In this document: positions 51,379 through 51,754 of the stretch, one piece after another
Position numbering within the stretch: position 1 is the stretch's first letter
Layout of the letters: the number at the start of each line of letters is the position of its first letter
The notes under the pieces: generated by a model
Databases searched by the model: none
What the model was told of the DNA's origin: nothing
The model's input: the letters and a program-made list of their open reading frames with translations, nothing else
Position numbers and translations under genes: made by a program
NCBI GenBank assembly: GCA_021203305.1
Contig: JAJQBK010000038.1
Span: forward strand, 1 to 51,754
DNA from: Lachnospiraceae bacterium
GTDB lineage: Bacteria; Bacillota; Clostridia; Lachnospirales; Lachnospiraceae
Direction: 5' to 3'
DNA: 51,754 nt

Positions 51379-51754
51379 ATGGACGAGGAAAGAAAGGTAA
51401 CACAAGAAGGAATTGATAAGTACATGGAGCATCTGAAAGAGGAGGAAAAAGCCCGGAACACCATGGACAAATACAACAGGGATTTGAAAAAGCTTCTGGA
51501 TTGGCTGGTTGGGCGTCCTTTGACTAAAGTACTGGCCGCGGAATGGAAGAATAGTCTGCAAAAGGCAAATTATACCGCCACAAGCGTTAATTCCATGCTG
51601 TCTGCCGCCAACGGGTTCTTCAAATGGATGGGGTGGGATGACCTGAAACTGGATCATCTCAAAATCCAGCGGAAAACATTCTGCGATGAAAACAGGGAGC
51701 TGGGAAGGGATGATTACAATAAACTGGTTACAGCTGCCATGTTCCTGCAGAAGT
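51379..51754 (+). CDS. Tyrosine recombinase/integrase, N-terminal part (cut by window end)
   Basis: The first 125 codons of a probable phage-type integrase. The pattern IDKYMEHLKEEEKARNTMDKYNRDLKKLLDWL is the SAM-like N-terminal DNA-binding domain of Xer/tyrosine recombinases. The catalytic domain with the R-H-R-Y residues would lie beyond the end. GGAGGT lies eight bases before ATG 51379. TTGACA at 51322-51327 is a perfect -35, but no good -10 is seen at the right distance. Confidence 0.8.
   Translation, partial: MDEERKVTQEGIDKYMEHLKEEEKARNTMDKYNRDLKKLLDWLVGRPLTKVLAAEWKNSLQKANYTATSVNSMLSAANGFFKWMGWDDLKLDHLKIQRKTFCDENRELGRDDYNKLVTAAMFLQK

Overview
The window looks like a chromosome segment of an anaerobic gut Firmicute of the Lachnospiraceae / Clostridium XIVa type. 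The signs are strong AAGGAGG-type ribosome binding sites, TTGACA/TATAAT promoters, a T-box leader in front of an isoleucyl-tRNA synthetase gene, and a glycyl-radical (B12-independent) propanediol microcompartment. No rRNA, tRNA or CRISPR array was seen. All family names come from reading the translations by eye; no database was searched.

Region 1 (1-8.1 kb) is a patchy, AT-rich accessory zone: the tail of a YjbR-like gene, a GNAT-like gene, the C-terminal remnant of a large serine recombinase, an AlbA_2/RecG-like regulator with a 29-bp perfect inverted repeat around its promoter, a methyltransferase, a Fic protein, fragments of a winged-helix protein and of a DUF1156-like protein, an aminoglycoside-phosphotransferase-like kinase, a decayed gene and a small acetyltransferase. 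Two 94-bp imperfect direct repeats bracket the recombinase remnant and the AlbA_2 gene. A 12-bp unit related to GTGAGCAATAAA recurs in triplets at three places and in both arms of the operator.

Region 2 (8.1-27 kb) is mostly core genome: RsuA pseudouridine synthase, YgjP-like metallopeptidase, an XRE regulator, a frameshifted DegV gene, a C39 peptidase, T-box-ileS, glgP, an M23-like protein without its metal ligands, a thioesterase, an HD protein, a DUF362 protein, a Phd/RelE toxin-antitoxin pair, a CmpB-type membrane protein, an ArAE-family membrane protein and an AEC transporter.

Region 3 (27-47.5 kb) is a fucose/rhamnose-type glycyl-radical microcompartment locus (GRM5-like). Rhamnulokinase and a fucose/arabinose-type isomerase feed a class II aldolase. 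The aldolase would release lactaldehyde, which is reduced to 1,2-propanediol and dehydrated by the glycyl radical enzyme to propanal. PduP, PduL and a zinc-type alcohol dehydrogenase then handle the aldehyde, and a PduS/PduT pair probably exchanges electrons across the shell. Seven shell genes are present (EutS-like, four BMC-H, EutN-like, PduT-like BMC-T). One BMC-H gene has two good translation starts, giving a long Lys/Ala-rich form and a normal form. The locus is split by an opposite-strand pair encoding a DprA-like protein and a RecQ helicase fused to a phosphoribosyltransferase domain, which I consider the best candidate for a little-studied DNA-handling or defence system.

Region 4 (47.5-51.8 kb) is accessory again: a second Fic protein, a low-molecular-weight tyrosine phosphatase with an insertion, an AAA-ATPase/PD-(D/E)XK nuclease protein and the start of a tyrosine recombinase that runs off the end. 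A dispersed repeat related to GGAACTGTCACGAAATAAC occurs three times, upstream of ileS, upstream of glgP and at the end of the phosphatase gene.
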